From: Ralstonia sp. 25mfcol4.1
GTDB lineage: Bacteria > Pseudomonadota > Gammaproteobacteria > Burkholderiales > Burkholderiaceae
Length of the DNA stretch: 64,000 bases
Direction of reading: 5' to 3'
Assembly: GCF_900104095.1 (NCBI RefSeq)
Contig: NZ_FNJO01000015.1
Span: 1-64,000, forward strand
Under the pieces are notes generated by a model that searched no databases, was not told where the DNA came from, and worked only from the letters and a program-made list of their open reading frames with translations. Within the stretch, counting starts at the first letter, position 1; the number at the start of each line of letters is the position of its first letter. A program made the translations under genes and the position numbers. Of this stretch, positions 53,569-64,000 are shown one piece after another.

Positions 53569-53793
53569 TTAGCGACGGTCCTTCGTCACCACGTTGCCGA
53601 CCACGCCGCCCACGGCCGCGCCGCCCAGCGTGCCCAGCGCGCTACCGTCGGTCAGCACGGCACCGCCCAGCGCGCCGGCGCCCGCACCAATGGCGGTATT
53701 CCGCTGCTTCGGGGTCATGTCCGCACAGCCGGCAAAGCCCACCAGCGTCACGCCGATCAGGGCAACTTTCGAAAGAGTGCGAAGCGTCTTCAT
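53569..53793 (-). CDS. Small lipoprotein with glycine-zipper domain
   Basis: A 74-residue lipoprotein. The signal peptide ends in the lipobox GFAGC (Cys23), and the mature part is a glycine-zipper stretch NTAIGAGAGALGGAVL and GTLGGAAVGGVVGNVV ending TKDRR, like OsmB/Rick_17kDa-type outer-membrane proteins. MKTLRTLSKV at 53793 follows AAAGGAG on the minus strand; the longer reading is rejected. Monocistronic, between the gcv promoter and rep. Such proteins are often stress-induced; no direct evidence here. Confidence 0.85.
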   Translation of the reverse strand: MKTLRTLSKVALIGVTLVGFAGCADMTPKQRNTAIGAGAGALGGAVLTDGSALGTLGGAAVGGVVGNVVTKDRR

Positions 53794-54075
53794 GATTGGC
53801 TCCTTTGTTGTCATCGAGATCATCGTTTCCGATTTGTGGATGTGTCCCGAACCGGTCGCGCTGCGCGCAAGACCCGTGCGGTCCTGTCCGATAAGAGGCA
53901 AGCTCCATGCCCCGGGATCCGCCGCTTTACGATTGTTACCAGCCTGAAACGCCTCTTGTCGGACGCCGCCCGACACGCCCGTGCCTGCCTCCGGCGCGTG
54001 TTAACATCGACGCCTTCGGCGCGCCGCCCCGCAGGTGCGCCATGAGCCATCCCGCCTGCCACACTCCCCAGCCTC

Positions 54076-56163
<2,088 letters not shown>

Positions 56164-56514
56164 CTTGATACAAGGCCGACAAGACTGCCGGGGGCGGGCT
56201 CACTACGATGGGCGGCGCGTGGAAACGTCTCTCGGACGTTCCCGCGACGCACCGCGCCCGCCCTTCGGCTGCGGTGTGGCTGGGCGCATGCGAGCCCGGC
56301 TTCTTCCCTGTTGAACGCTCCCGGATGCGGCAGCACCGGGGGCGTATTTTTCTCCTGGCCGTACCCGCTGCGCCGACCACCTCCCGGCGCCCCAACGCGG
56401 CCTATGTGCCGTGCGCGGCACGTATCAAAACTGATACAAAGCGGGCATCGCCTGTAATCTCCCGACTGGTACATTGGCCGATCGGATGTCCCGCGTATTC
56501 CTCACATTTTCTCC
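56164..56514. other. Gap between rep and the response regulator
   Basis: No gene is supported. It contains a terminator-like hairpin at 56315-56351 and an inverted repeat GTATCA-N4-TGATAC at 56422-56437, 80 bases before the response regulator, which could be its own binding site. A related TTGATACAA occurs at 56165-56173. Confidence 0.45.
56315..56351 (+). terminator. Likely terminator after rep
   Basis: A 10-bp stem (56315-56324 with 56336-56345, one G-T pair) is followed by ATTTTT. Confidence 0.6.
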
Positions 56515-57246
56515 ATGGACCTGTCGCCCAACCTGCCCATTCGTCTGCTGATCGTCGATGACGATCCCCAGATCCGCTCCATGCTGGCCGAATACCTGGC
56601 CACGTTCGGCATGGAGGCCGAGGGCGCGGAAGGCGGCGCGGCGATGCGCGCGGCGATAGGCCGCCAGGAATACGACCTGGTGATCCTCGACCTGTCGCTG
56701 CCGGGCGAAAACGGCCTGACGCTGTGCCGCGAGATTCGCGAGCAGAGCAACCTGCCGGTGATCATGCTGACCGCGCGTGCCGAACTGGCCGACCGCGTGG
56801 TGGGGCTGGAAGTGGGCGCCGACGACTACGTGACCAAGCCGTTCGAGATGCGCGAGCTGGTGGCGCGCATCCACACGGTGCTGCGGCGCAGCCGGGGCGA
56901 CGTACGCCGCACGACGCCCGCCACGGCCGGGCACGAGATGCGCTTCGGCTGCTGGCGCCTGAATGCCACGCTGCGCCAGCTGGTCGATGCGGAAGAAACC
57001 GTGGTGCCGCTGTCCAACGCCGAATTCCGCCTGTTGCTGACGTTTATCGAGAATCCGAACCGCGTGCTTGACCGCGAGATGCTGATCAACAATGCGCGCG
57101 GCCGCGACCTGGACGTCTTCGACCGCAGCATCGACCTGCTGGTATCGCGGCTGCGCCAGAAGCTGCGCGACGATCCGCGCGACTCGTCGCTGATCCGCAC
57201 CGTGCGTGGCGAAGGTTACGTGTTCACCGGCAACGTGGAGCACTGA
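56515..57246 (+). CDS. OmpR-family response regulator
   Basis: A 243-residue two-component regulator. The receiver domain covers about 8-125 with acidic residues 15-17, phospho-acceptor Asp59 (LVILDLSLPG) and the lysine in DYVTKPFEMRELV near 110. The winged-helix output domain covers about 140-240 (NAEFRLLLTFIENPNRVLDR, RSIDLLVSRLRQKL). It most resembles OmpR-type regulators. The sensor kinase begins four bases after its stop. Target genes are not evident. Confidence 0.95.
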   Translation: MDLSPNLPIRLLIVDDDPQIRSMLAEYLATFGMEAEGAEGGAAMRAAIGRQEYDLVILDLSLPGENGLTLCREIREQSNLPVIMLTARAELADRVVGLEVGADDYVTKPFEMRELVARIHTVLRRSRGDVRRTTPATAGHEMRFGCWRLNATLRQLVDAEETVVPLSNAEFRLLLTFIENPNRVLDREMLINNARGRDLDVFDRSIDLLVSRLRQKLRDDPRDSSLIRTVRGEGYVFTGNVEH

Positions 57247-57250
57247 AGGC

Positions 57251-58549
57251 ATGGCTGCCGCGATTCCGCCGTCCACGGGCGGCGCTTCGGCGGTGCGGCC
57301 CGAGCCGCGCGCCGCCGAACCGGCCAGACGCCGCCGGTTCAATTCGATGTTCATGCGGTTGTTCTTCGTGATGACCGCCATCATGCTGGCCGTGCATGTG
57401 CTGGGCGTGACCGTGATCGAGAGCGTGTTTCCGCGCCCGGGGTCGGAACGCTACATGGAGCGCATGCGCCGCGCCGCTTCCGATGCCGAGGCGGCGGGCC
57501 GGCTGGTGCCGAGCGGCCCGCCTTCGCATCCGCTCGAAGGCGTTTTCATGCCCGACCGGCCGCCTGGCCCGCCGCCCGGCATGCGCGGCAATGAACCGTT
57601 CGATTTCGATGGCCCGCCGTTGCGCCCCGAGGCGTTCGGCGAGCGCCGGCCATTCGACCGTCCATCCGGGGCGCCGAAGGGATTTCATATTCGCGGCATC
57701 TGGCCGCCGCACCTGGGTCTGATCTTCCAGCTTGCGGCCATCCTGATCGCTTCGTGGGTGGGCGCCCGCCTGCTGGCGCGGCCGGTGCAGCAACTGGCCA
57801 GCGGCGCGAACCGTCTGGCGCAGGACGTCCACGCGCCACCGCTGGACGAAGACACCGGCCCCGCCGAAGCGCGCGACGCCACGCACGCGCTGAACCTGAT
57901 GCAGCAGCGCATCCGTACCCAGCTGGCGCAGCAGTCGCGCTTCCTGGCAGCGGTGTCGCATGACCTGCGCACGCCGCTGACGCGCATGAGCCTGCGTATC
58001 GAACGCATCGAGGACAACGACGTGCGCTATCGCCTGCGTCAGGATCTGGCCGAGATGAATGGCCTGATCGACGCCACGCTGTATTACCTGCGCGAACGCG
58101 ACGACGGCGCCGGCCCGCGCCAGCGGGTAGACATGGTGGCGCTGCTGCAGGCGGTGGTCGACGACGCCCAGGAAATCGGCCAGGACGTGCGCCTGTCTGG
58201 CGATGCGGCGCCGCTGCTGGCCTATCCGACCGAACTGCGGCGCGCCGTGGTGAACCTGGTGGAGAACGCACACCGCTATGGCGGGGCCGCGCACATCATC
58301 CTTACCGACAGCCCCGAGCGCGTCTCGATCGATGTTTGCGACAACGGTCCCGGCATTCCGCCGGCCGAACTGCAGCGCGTGCTGGAGCCGTTCTATCGCG
58401 TGGAGTCGTCGCGCAGCCGCGCCACCGGCGGGGTGGGCATGGGCCTGTCGATTGCCGCCGATATCGTGGCGCGCCACGGTGGCGAATTGAAGCTGACCAA
58501 CCGGGCGGAGGGTGGCCTGCGCGTCAGCATCACGCTGCCGCGCGCCTGA
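57251..58549 (+). CDS. Membrane sensor histidine kinase
   Basis: A 432-residue EnvZ-like kinase. Transmembrane helices are at about 35-58 and 156-175, flanking a periplasmic loop of about 97 residues that is very rich in Pro and charged residues (RPPGPPPG, DFDGPPLRPEAF, WPPHLG). HAMP follows, then the H-box with phospho-His237 in SHDLRTPLTRM, the N-box NLVENAHRYGG, G1 DNGPGIPP and G2 GVGMGLSIA. ATG 57251 is used, since the longer in-frame reading overlaps the regulator. It is cotranscribed with the upstream OmpR-type gene. The signal sensed is unknown. Confidence 0.93.
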   Translation: MAAAIPPSTGGASAVRPEPRAAEPARRRRFNSMFMRLFFVMTAIMLAVHVLGVTVIESVFPRPGSERYMERMRRAASDAEAAGRLVPSGPPSHPLEGVFMPDRPPGPPPGMRGNEPFDFDGPPLRPEAFGERRPFDRPSGAPKGFHIRGIWPPHLGLIFQLAAILIASWVGARLLARPVQQLASGANRLAQDVHAPPLDEDTGPAEARDATHALNLMQQRIRTQLAQQSRFLAAVSHDLRTPLTRMSLRIERIEDNDVRYRLRQDLAEMNGLIDATLYYLRERDDGAGPRQRVDMVALLQAVVDDAQEIGQDVRLSGDAAPLLAYPTELRRAVVNLVENAHRYGGAAHIILTDSPERVSIDVCDNGPGIPPAELQRVLEPFYRVESSRSRATGGVGMGLSIAADIVARHGGELKLTNRAEGGLRVSITLPRA

Positions 58550-58570
58550 CCGTAGCGATCAAGCCTGCGC

Positions 58571-59743
58571 TCAGGCGCGCTGCGGCAGTCCGCTCTTGCC
58601 GATCGCCGCCAGCTGCACATACTGCGACCCGCGCAGGCCACGCGTGAAGTCCAGCGTGAAATCGCCGACGTCGATGCGGGCCTGCAGCACGCGCCGCAAT
58701 TCCGCCGTGCCCGGCGCCTTCATGCCGGCGGCCGCGCGCACCAGCCAGGCCGCACCGATATAGCCGGCCAGCGTGGCAGGCGAGGGCGGCTCGTCCAGGT
58801 ACTGCTTCATGCGGGCCACGTGCTCCTTCACTACGCGCAGCGTCGACTCCTGCGGTCCCGGTGCGATCTGTGTCACCACCATGCCACCCGCATAGCTGGC
58901 GCCCAGGATCTCGCGCGCCGACGACGGGCTGACCGCCGAAAGCCCTACCAGAAAGCCGTACCAGTTTTGCGCCGCCAGTGCGCGGCCCAGGCCGCCATAG
59001 GCGAGCGTGTCGCCAGCGACGATCACGGCGCCGGGCCGGGCCGCGGCAATGCGCCGGGCGCTGTCGTCGAAATTGCCCGTCAGCCCCACGGCGCGCGTCG
59101 AGATGTCCTTTTCCAGACGGGCCAGCCACGGCGTGCCGACTCCGAGCGTGCCCGCCGCGAAATCGGGCGATACCGCCAGCGCGATGCCGGTCAGCCCGTA
59201 GCTGCGCAGCTGATGCACGGCGGCATCGAGTTCGGCCTGATAGTCGGCGCGCGTGAACCACACGTTGTCGGCGCGCAGCGCCAGCCCCGACAGCGGCGCG
59301 ACGATCTGCACCCCGCGCCGCGTAAGGTCCGCCGAGCCCGCCAGCGTGGGCAGGAGGCTGTCGCCAGGCCCGAACAGCACCTCCGCACGTTCGTTGTCGG
59401 CCAGCGCCAGGGCCTGTGCGGCGGCGGCGCGCGGGTTCGACGCGTCCGCATCGCGCACCAGATGAACGATGCGCAGCCCGCCGTTGCCGGCCTGCGACGC
59501 GTTGAAGGCATCAAACATCACCTTGGCACCCGCCAGATAGTCACGCGCCTGATCGGCTTGTGGTCCCACGCGGTCCACCAGGTGGCCCACGACAAGCTGG
59601 CGGCGCAGAATCTGGCCGGCCGGCTGTGCCAGCGCCGGCAGCACAGCGGCGGAAGTCAGGGCGCCTAGCATCTGCAAGGCGCGGCGGCGGCCCGTTGAAG
59701 CGGGCGGACACGCGAGGGGCGACTGCGGCAAGGCTGGGCGCAT
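58571..59743 (-). CDS. Liv-type periplasmic substrate-binding protein, possible Tat substrate
   Basis: A 390-residue type-1 periplasmic binding protein, divergent from the other three in the window. The N-terminus has a TGRRRALQMLG motif followed by a hydrophobic stretch and PALAQ, resembling a twin-arginine signal. The mature domain contains VVGHLVDRVGPQADQARDYL, EVLFGPGDSLLPTLAG and VIVAGDTLAYGGLGRAL. No permease genes adjoin it. ATG 59743 is chosen; the 67 in-frame residues upstream look non-coding and cover the FNR-type site. Ligand is unknown. Confidence 0.8.
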   Translation of the reverse strand: MRPALPQSPLACPPASTGRRRALQMLGALTSAAVLPALAQPAGQILRRQLVVGHLVDRVGPQADQARDYLAGAKVMFDAFNASQAGNGGLRIVHLVRDADASNPRAAAAQALALADNERAEVLFGPGDSLLPTLAGSADLTRRGVQIVAPLSGLALRADNVWFTRADYQAELDAAVHQLRSYGLTGIALAVSPDFAAGTLGVGTPWLARLEKDISTRAVGLTGNFDDSARRIAAARPGAVIVAGDTLAYGGLGRALAAQNWYGFLVGLSAVSPSSAREILGASYAGGMVVTQIAPGPQESTLRVVKEHVARMKQYLDEPPSPATLAGYIGAAWLVRAAAGMKAPGTAELRRVLQARIDVGDFTLDFTRGLRGSQYVQLAAIGKSGLPQRA

Positions 59744-59902
59744 GGCAGTGGGAGTCGGATGGACAGGATGTGCTGCGGAAAGCAAAGGCGCGGCTTCGAG
59801 AGCCGGGCCCGAGACTATCGGCCGTTCATGACGCTTCCGTGACTTTTGCCAGACATGCGGCCCCCCATTGGCAGGGATGGCAGGCGGAGCATCGCCATGC
59901 TC

Positions 59903-59916
59903 TTGATGCGCATCAA
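59903..59916. promoter_or_regulatory. FNR/ANR box upstream of hemN
   Basis: TTGAT-GCGC-ATCAA is a perfect FNR/ANR dyad, centred about 69 bases before the hemN ATG in the divergent region. Oxygen-independent HemN is a classic FNR-activated gene in other bacteria. Confidence 0.75.
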
Positions 59917-59978
59917 GGTTGTTGCGCCGGGCGAGGCATAGCATCGATCGTCACTCCGCCCACAAAACGAGTCTCCGC

Positions 59979-61448
59979 ATGTCCGCCCCCATTCCAGACG
60001 TCGCCGGCACGGCTTTCGACCGCCGCGCGCTTGCCGATTTCCGCAGCCTCGCCGGCCGTATCGACGGCAACGGTCCCCGCTATACCTCCTATCCCACCGC
60101 CGATCGCTTCCACAACGAAGTGGGCGACGCCGGCTACCAGACGGCGCTGCAGGCGTGCCGCGCCGATTCGCCGGCGCCGCTGTCGCTGTATCTCCATATC
60201 CCGTTCTGCGAGAACATCTGCTACTACTGCGGTTGCAACAAGATCATCACCAAGGATCACAGCCGTAGCGCGCAGTATGTGGACTACCTGTCGCGCGAAA
60301 TGGCGATGGTCGCCGGGCGCCTGGGCGAGCGACGCGCCGTGATGCAGTCGCACTGGGGCGGCGGCACGCCGACCTTCCTCGACCCCGACGAAATGCGCCG
60401 GGTGATGGCGGCGCTGCACGAGCATTTCGTGCTGCTGCCGGAGGGTGAGCATTCGATCGAGATCGATCCGCGCCGCGTCACCGACGCACGCATGGACCTG
60501 CTGGCCGAACTGGGTTTCAACCGCATCAGCCTGGGCGTGCAGGATTTCGATCCCGAGGTGCAGGAGGCCGTGCACCGGGTGCAGTCGTACGAGGAAACGC
60601 GCGCCGTGGTGCTGGCGGCGCGCCGCCTGGGATTCCAGTCGGTCAGCGTGGACCTGATCTACGGCCTGCCGCACCAGACCACCGCGCGCTTCGGCAAGAC
60701 GATCGAAAAGGTACTGGAGTTGCGGCCAAACCGGCTGTCGGTGTACAGCTACGCCCACCTGCCGCACGTGTTCAAGCCGCAACGCCGTATTGATGCCGCA
60801 ACACTGCCGCCGGCCGCCGAGAAGCTCGATATCCTGGTCTCGACGATCGAACGGCTGACCGCCGCCGGCTATGTCTACATCGGCATGGATCACTTTGCGC
60901 TGCCCGACGACGACCTCGCGATAGCCCAGCGTGAAGGCCGGCTGCAACGCAATTTCCAGGGCTATGCCACGCATGCCGGCTACGACCAGATCGGTCTTGG
61001 CGTATCGGCCATCGGCGCCGTGGCCGGCCACTATGTGCAGAACGCCCGTACCACGGACGACTACTACGCCGCGATCGATGCCGGGCGGCTGCCGGTGGTG
61101 CGCGGTTTCGAGATGTCGGCCGACGACCATCTGCGCAAGGCCATCATCGGCGCGCTGATGTGCAATGGCACGCTGGACATTGCCGAGGTCGAAAAAACCT
61201 GCGGCATCGACTTCGCCGCCACCTTCGCCGCCGAGCTGGCCGACCTGGACCGGCTCGCGGAGGACAATCTGGTACGCCGCACGCCGGCCCGCATCGACAT
61301 TACCGAGTTGGGACGCCTGCTGGTACGCCGCGTGGCCATGGTGTTCGACCGCTACCTGCGCGACGACGCCGCCCGTCCGCAGTCGGCGCCCAGCGCCGCC
61401 AACGATGCCAAGGTGATCCCGCTGGTGCGCTATTCGCGCGTGGTCTAG
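59979..61448 (+). CDS. hemN: Oxygen-independent coproporphyrinogen III dehydrogenase HemN
   Basis: A 489-residue radical-SAM enzyme that makes protoporphyrinogen IX without oxygen. The 4Fe-4S cysteines are Cys77, Cys81 and Cys84 in [10 protein letters not shown], and [11 protein letters not shown] near 34-44 and [10 protein letters not shown] near 124-133 are family motifs. ATG 59979 ([10 protein letters not shown]) is chosen; the longer in-frame reading from 59919 would begin just past the FNR/ANR box. Length is near E. coli HemN (457) with a short extra C-terminal tail. A bidirectional terminator follows. Confidence 0.95.
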   Translation: MSAPIPDVAGTAFDRRALADFRSLAGRIDGNGPRYTSYPTADRFHNEVGDAGYQTALQACRADSPAPLSLYLHIPFCENICYYCGCNKIITKDHSRSAQYVDYLSREMAMVAGRLGERRAVMQSHWGGGTPTFLDPDEMRRVMAALHEHFVLLPEGEHSIEIDPRRVTDARMDLLAELGFNRISLGVQDFDPEVQEAVHRVQSYEETRAVVLAARRLGFQSVSVDLIYGLPHQTTARFGKTIEKVLELRPNRLSVYSYAHLPHVFKPQRRIDAATLPPAAEKLDILVSTIERLTAAGYVYIGMDHFALPDDDLAIAQREGRLQRNFQGYATHAGYDQIGLGVSAIGAVAGHYVQNARTTDDYYAAIDAGRLPVVRGFEMSADDHLRKAIIGALMCNGTLDIAEVEKTCGIDFAATFAAELADLDRLAEDNLVRRTPARIDITELGRLLVRRVAMVFDRYLRDDAARPQSAPSAANDAKVIPLVRYSRVV

Positions 61449-61471
61449 CGGCCGCGGCAACGGCGGAAACG

Positions 61472-61502
61472 AAAAAGCCCGCGACACATTCGCGGGCTTT
61501 TT
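61472..61502. terminator. Bidirectional terminator between hemN and the cytochrome gene
   Basis: A 12-bp stem AAAAAGCCCGCG/CGCGGGCTTTTT with a 7-base loop; the A and T runs serve both convergent genes. Confidence 0.93.
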
Positions 61503-61550
61503 ACTGGGCGCAGGCCCGGTTGCCCGGACCTGGATTGAAGCGTAGGACGC

Positions 61551-62444
61551 TTATTTGGCTGCGTTGGCCATGTAATCGGACGCGGCGATCACGTCCGCAT
61601 CCGGACCGGCGTAGCCACCCTTGGGCGGCATCACACCCTTGCCCTTGAGCGCGTAGTTGTGAACCACGTCCATGCCTTCCTTGAGGCGGGGGGCCCAGGC
61701 AGCCTTGTCGCCGAACTTCGGCGCACCGGCCACGCCGGCTGCGTGGCAGGCGGCGCAAACCTGTTCGTAGACCTTCTTGCCCGTGTCTGCCGATGCCACA
61801 GCCGGTGCAGCAGCGGGTGCAGCCGGTGCAGCGGCTGCCGGGGCAGGAGCTGCCGCAGGTGCGGGCGCGGCGGCGGCCGGTGCTGCAGCCGCCTCGGGCG
61901 CCGAGGCCGCAGCCTGGGCGGTGGCACCCTGGGCCGGGGCAGCCGGCTCGGGAAACTTGGCGCCGCCGGCATCGGCCATGTAGACCACGGCGCGGGCCAG
62001 TTCGTAATCGCTGAGATCGTCCGGAGACGTGCCGGCGCGGGCGGGCATCGCGCCCTTGCCGTTCAGCACAGCCTTCAGCAGGCCATCGAAGCCCTGGCCG
62101 ATCCGGGCCGTCCAGTCGCCGGCCGTGCCGTACTTCGGCGCACCGGCCGCGCCCGTGGCGTGGCACGCGGCGCAAACTTCCTTGTAGACCTGCTCGCCCG
62201 TCTTGAAGACGCGCGGGGCATTGGGATCCTTGATTTCGAGTGACGCGACCGGCGCGATACGGCTGTTCACCGCCTCCACGCTCTGGGTGGAGCCGGCGCC
62301 CTCGCGGGTGCCATGTCCGACAAAATTGACCAGCAGGATGATGACGATGATCGGCACCAGGAAGGCGGCGATCACAACAGCGATAAGCTGCTTAGGGGTC
62401 TTGATTGGCGACTCGTGGTGGTCGTTTTGATGGACGTCACTCAT
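61551..62444 (-). CDS. Membrane-anchored di-haem cytochrome c (c5-type)
   Basis: A 297-residue protein with one N-terminal membrane anchor (about 19-42) and two cytochrome c5-like domains facing the periplasm. Haem sites are CAACH at 91-95 and 230-234, each followed by GAPK(Y/F)G, a c5 feature, with likely axial Met in GAMPARAG and GVMPPKGG. An Ala/Pro-rich flexible linker occupies about 168-216. The two domains look like an internal duplication. Probably an electron carrier of the respiratory chain. MSDVHQNDHHESPIK at 62444 is chosen as start. Confidence 0.92.
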   Translation of the reverse strand: MSDVHQNDHHESPIKTPKQLIAVVIAAFLVPIIVIILLVNFVGHGTREGAGSTQSVEAVNSRIAPVASLEIKDPNAPRVFKTGEQVYKEVCAACHATGAAGAPKYGTAGDWTARIGQGFDGLLKAVLNGKGAMPARAGTSPDDLSDYELARAVVYMADAGGAKFPEPAAPAQGATAQAAASAPEAAAAPAAAAPAPAAAPAPAAAAPAAPAAAPAVASADTGKKVYEQVCAACHAAGVAGAPKFGDKAAWAPRLKEGMDVVHNYALKGKGVMPPKGGYAGPDADVIAASDYMANAAK

Positions 62445-62765
62445 ACAGAACTCTCGATTTTGCGGGAAACCTATTGCACAGCACGTGGGGGCGGCTTGCT
62501 TGTCTGGCCCTGTCTTCGGGGATGAATCTGTCGGTCTTCGCGTCCGGGGCGTCTCCTGCCCCGCTACGTCTCTGGTACGACGCAAATAGCTGCCGATTAT
62601 AGACCCAAGACTCGGCCCCGGGGGCCAAAAGCGACGGCTCAGAGACCTGTGAAAACCCGGGTTGGCAGGCCCCCGGCGCATCCCGCATGGACGGCCACGG
62701 ACAAGTCGGGTATCCTATGCGACTTTCCGACGACGGCACTCGCCGTTGTCAATGCAGCTCACAAC
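62445..62765. other. Gap between the cytochrome gene and tRNA-Arg
   Basis: No gene is seen. It should hold the promoter of the minus-strand cytochrome gene and that of the tRNA. A TATCCT element at 62709-62714 is a weak tRNA -10 candidate. Confidence 0.35.
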
Positions 62766-62841
62766 GCGCCCGTAGCTCAATGGATAGAGTACTGCCCTCC
62801 GAAGGCAGGGGTTGCTGGTTCGATCCCAGCCGGGCGCGCCA
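62766..62841 (+). tRNA. tRNA-Arg (anticodon CCG)
   Basis: A 76-base cloverleaf: acceptor GCGCCCG/CGGGCGC, discriminator G and encoded CCA. The D arm begins TAGCTCAATGGATAGAG, the anticodon loop is CTCCGAA (anticodon CCG, reading CGG), and the T arm contains GGTTCGATCC. Single-copy, not in an rRNA operon here. Confidence 0.97.
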
Positions 62842-62996
62842 ATCTGACTGATTCGCTGGCACTTCGCCAAATGTCCCCTTCGAAGCGCGAAATGCTTCGC
62901 GCCCTGGGCTCCGACGCCACGAGTACGCCATTTTCTGGCCACGGTGCGAATCTCTGTCACTCGCGGGGCCGATTTCCCTGAAAAGCCCGCATTCCC

Positions 62997-63332
62997 TTAT
63001 CGCCCCATCCGCCGTTGATAGCTTTGCGTGATCCGGTTGACCAGCCCCGGATCGCGGGAATCGGCCGCCTGGAATTCCACGCGCACGCTGCCATCCGACT
63101 GCTGCCGGATCATGGCCGCCACGGGGGTGCTGCCGTAGTAGCCGGTGATATTGCCGGTGGTCGGCTCCTGCGTCTGCACGGCCACGCCCTGGTCGCGCAT
63201 GGCATCGGCCGCCGCGTAGAACGAGCGGTCGTAGCTGGTCGGTCCCGGTCCTGGCGCGGGCGGATAGCCGTAATAGCAGCCGCCAAGCAGCAGGGCCGTC
63301 CAGAGGGCAAGGATCAGTGGCAGGCGTTTCAT
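62997..63332 (-). CDS. Small lipoprotein, hypothetical
   Basis: A 111-residue lipoprotein with a signal peptide ending in the lipobox LLGGC (Cys19), then a Tyr/Pro-rich segment YYGYPPAPGPGPTSYDR. The globular remainder contains SFYAAADAMRDQGVAVQTQE and GSVRVEFQAADSRDPGLVNR, suggesting a small alpha-beta domain. I do not recognise a named family. MKRLPLILALW at 63332 is the start; the longer in-frame reading is rejected. It is divergent from rtcB. Confidence 0.75.
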   Translation of the reverse strand: MKRLPLILALWTALLLGGCYYGYPPAPGPGPTSYDRSFYAAADAMRDQGVAVQTQEPTTGNITGYYGSTPVAAMIRQQSDGSVRVEFQAADSRDPGLVNRITQSYQRRMGR

Positions 63333-63497
63333 GGCATCCCCTTCAATCTGTCGGCGCCGAGTTTCCGTTCTAGCACCGGGGCGGGGGCGCTGGATATTGG
63401 GCGGAAGGCCCGGATGCGGAACGGCCCGGCACGCTGCAGGCCCAATGAACAGGTGAATCGATGCACCGCGCATCGAGACAGAGAGACAGGATGCAAG

Positions 63498-64000
63498 ATG
63501 AACGAACAGACCGACTATCAGGTGATGGCGCTGGCCAACGGCAAGCCAGTCAAGATGTGGACGGCTGGCGTGCCCGTCGAGGCTGATGCCCGGCGGCAGT
63601 TGCAGAACACCGCGCGCATGCCCTTCGTGTTCCATCATCTGGCCGTGATGCCGGATGTACATCTGGGCAAGGGATCGACGATAGGCACGGTTATTCCTAC
63701 CCAAGGAGCCATCATCCCAGCGGCGGTGGGCGTCGACATCGGCTGCGGCATGATGGCTGCGCGCACGACGCTCAAGGCGGCGGACCTGCCCGATTCATTG
63801 CATGGACTGCGCGGCGCTATCGAACGTGCGGTGCCGCATGGCCGCGCGCCGGGACGGCGCGATCCGGGTGCCTGGGGTGATCGTCCGCCCCACGCCGTGG
63901 ACGAAGCGTGGAAGACGCTGGTGCCGGGCTTCGAGCGAATCTGCCAGAAATACCCCAGGCTCGCGCGGACGAACAACCATGTCCACCTCGGGACGCTCGG
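63498..64000 (+). CDS. rtcB: RNA-splicing ligase RtcB, 3' end cut by window
   Basis: The first 167 residues of a GTP- and manganese-dependent ligase that joins 2',3'-cyclic-phosphate or 3'-phosphate RNA ends to 5'-OH ends. MNEQTDYQVMALANGKPVKM opens it. HHLAVMPDVHLGKGSTIG and GVDIGCGM (with the metal-binding Asp and Cys) are family motifs, and NNHVHLGTLG near the cut begins the next metal site. The gene runs beyond base 64000. No rtcR regulator or sigma54 site was found upstream, so control may differ from the E. coli rtcBA system. Confidence 0.93.
   Translation, partial: MNEQTDYQVMALANGKPVKMWTAGVPVEADARRQLQNTARMPFVFHHLAVMPDVHLGKGSTIGTVIPTQGAIIPAAVGVDIGCGMMAARTTLKAADLPDSLHGLRGAIERAVPHGRAPGRRDPGAWGDRPPHAVDEAWKTLVPGFERICQKYPRLARTNNHVHLGTL

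Noticed and set aside
62749-62960. Short minus-strand frames across tRNA-Arg (APGWDRTSNPCLRR)
   Set aside because: This is the familiar antisense translation of a tRNA gene, not a protein.

Overview
The window is high-GC chromosomal DNA from a betaproteobacterium of the Burkholderiales, most likely Cupriavidus or a close Ralstonia-type relative. I infer this from the gene set and order: mnmG-rsmG-parA-parB next to atpI-atpBEFHAGDC, a trifunctional PutA, several Liv-type ABC cassettes, a tripartite-tricarboxylate binding protein, and a PAAR/DUF6402 cassette. No database search was possible, so the genus is an inference. mnmG/rsmG/parAB together with four parS sites suggest an origin-proximal part of the main chromosome.

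Layout. 1-3815: a branched-chain-amino-acid-type (Liv) ABC cluster, entered part-way through its livF. 3816-5893: a candidate small RNA, a hypothetical gene, a TSUP (TauE/SafE) permease and a structured leader RNA. 5922-10975: a second Liv cluster whose permease and ATPase are fused (LivM-LivG). 11119-14080: a LysR regulator divergent from a TctC-type binding protein, then an N-formylglutamate amidohydrolase. 14085-18765: the mnmG-rsmG-parA-parB segregation locus with four parS sites. 19111-26921: the complete F1Fo ATP synthase operon. 27664-32639: an esterase, hemE and priA. 32662-36787: putA preceded by GTTGCA operator-like sites. 36946-38097: a third Liv-type binding protein. 38348-40878: a lower-GC type VI secretion cargo cassette (PAAR, frameshifted DUF6402, two related small membrane proteins, an OmpA-like protein). 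41069-45535: a TPR protein, a Kef-type antiporter and a YbdK carboxylate-amine ligase. 45601-53508 (minus): a glycine-riboswitch-controlled gcvT-gcvH-gcvP run, followed by a DUF421 gene, sdaA and an ETHE1-like hydrolase. 53569-58549: a small lipoprotein, rep helicase and a two-component system. 58571-62444: a fourth Liv-type binding protein, hemN with an FNR/ANR box, and a di-haem cytochrome c. 62766-62841: tRNA-Arg(CCG). 62997-64000: a lipoprotein and the start of rtcB.

How the genes work together. The glycine riboswitch arrangement implies that excess glycine switches on its own cleavage; the CH2-THF can make serine, which SdaA then deaminates to pyruvate. PutA degrades proline and the Liv-type binding protein beside it may feed it. 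hemE and hemN act in haem synthesis, and hemN has an oxygen-responsive site. ParA/ParB with the local parS cluster form the chromosome segregation centromere.

The least understood parts are the PAAR/DUF6402 cassette, the alternative-pairing leader upstream of the second Liv binding protein, the candidate small RNA at 3906-4033, and an 820-base gene-free stretch after the atp operon.
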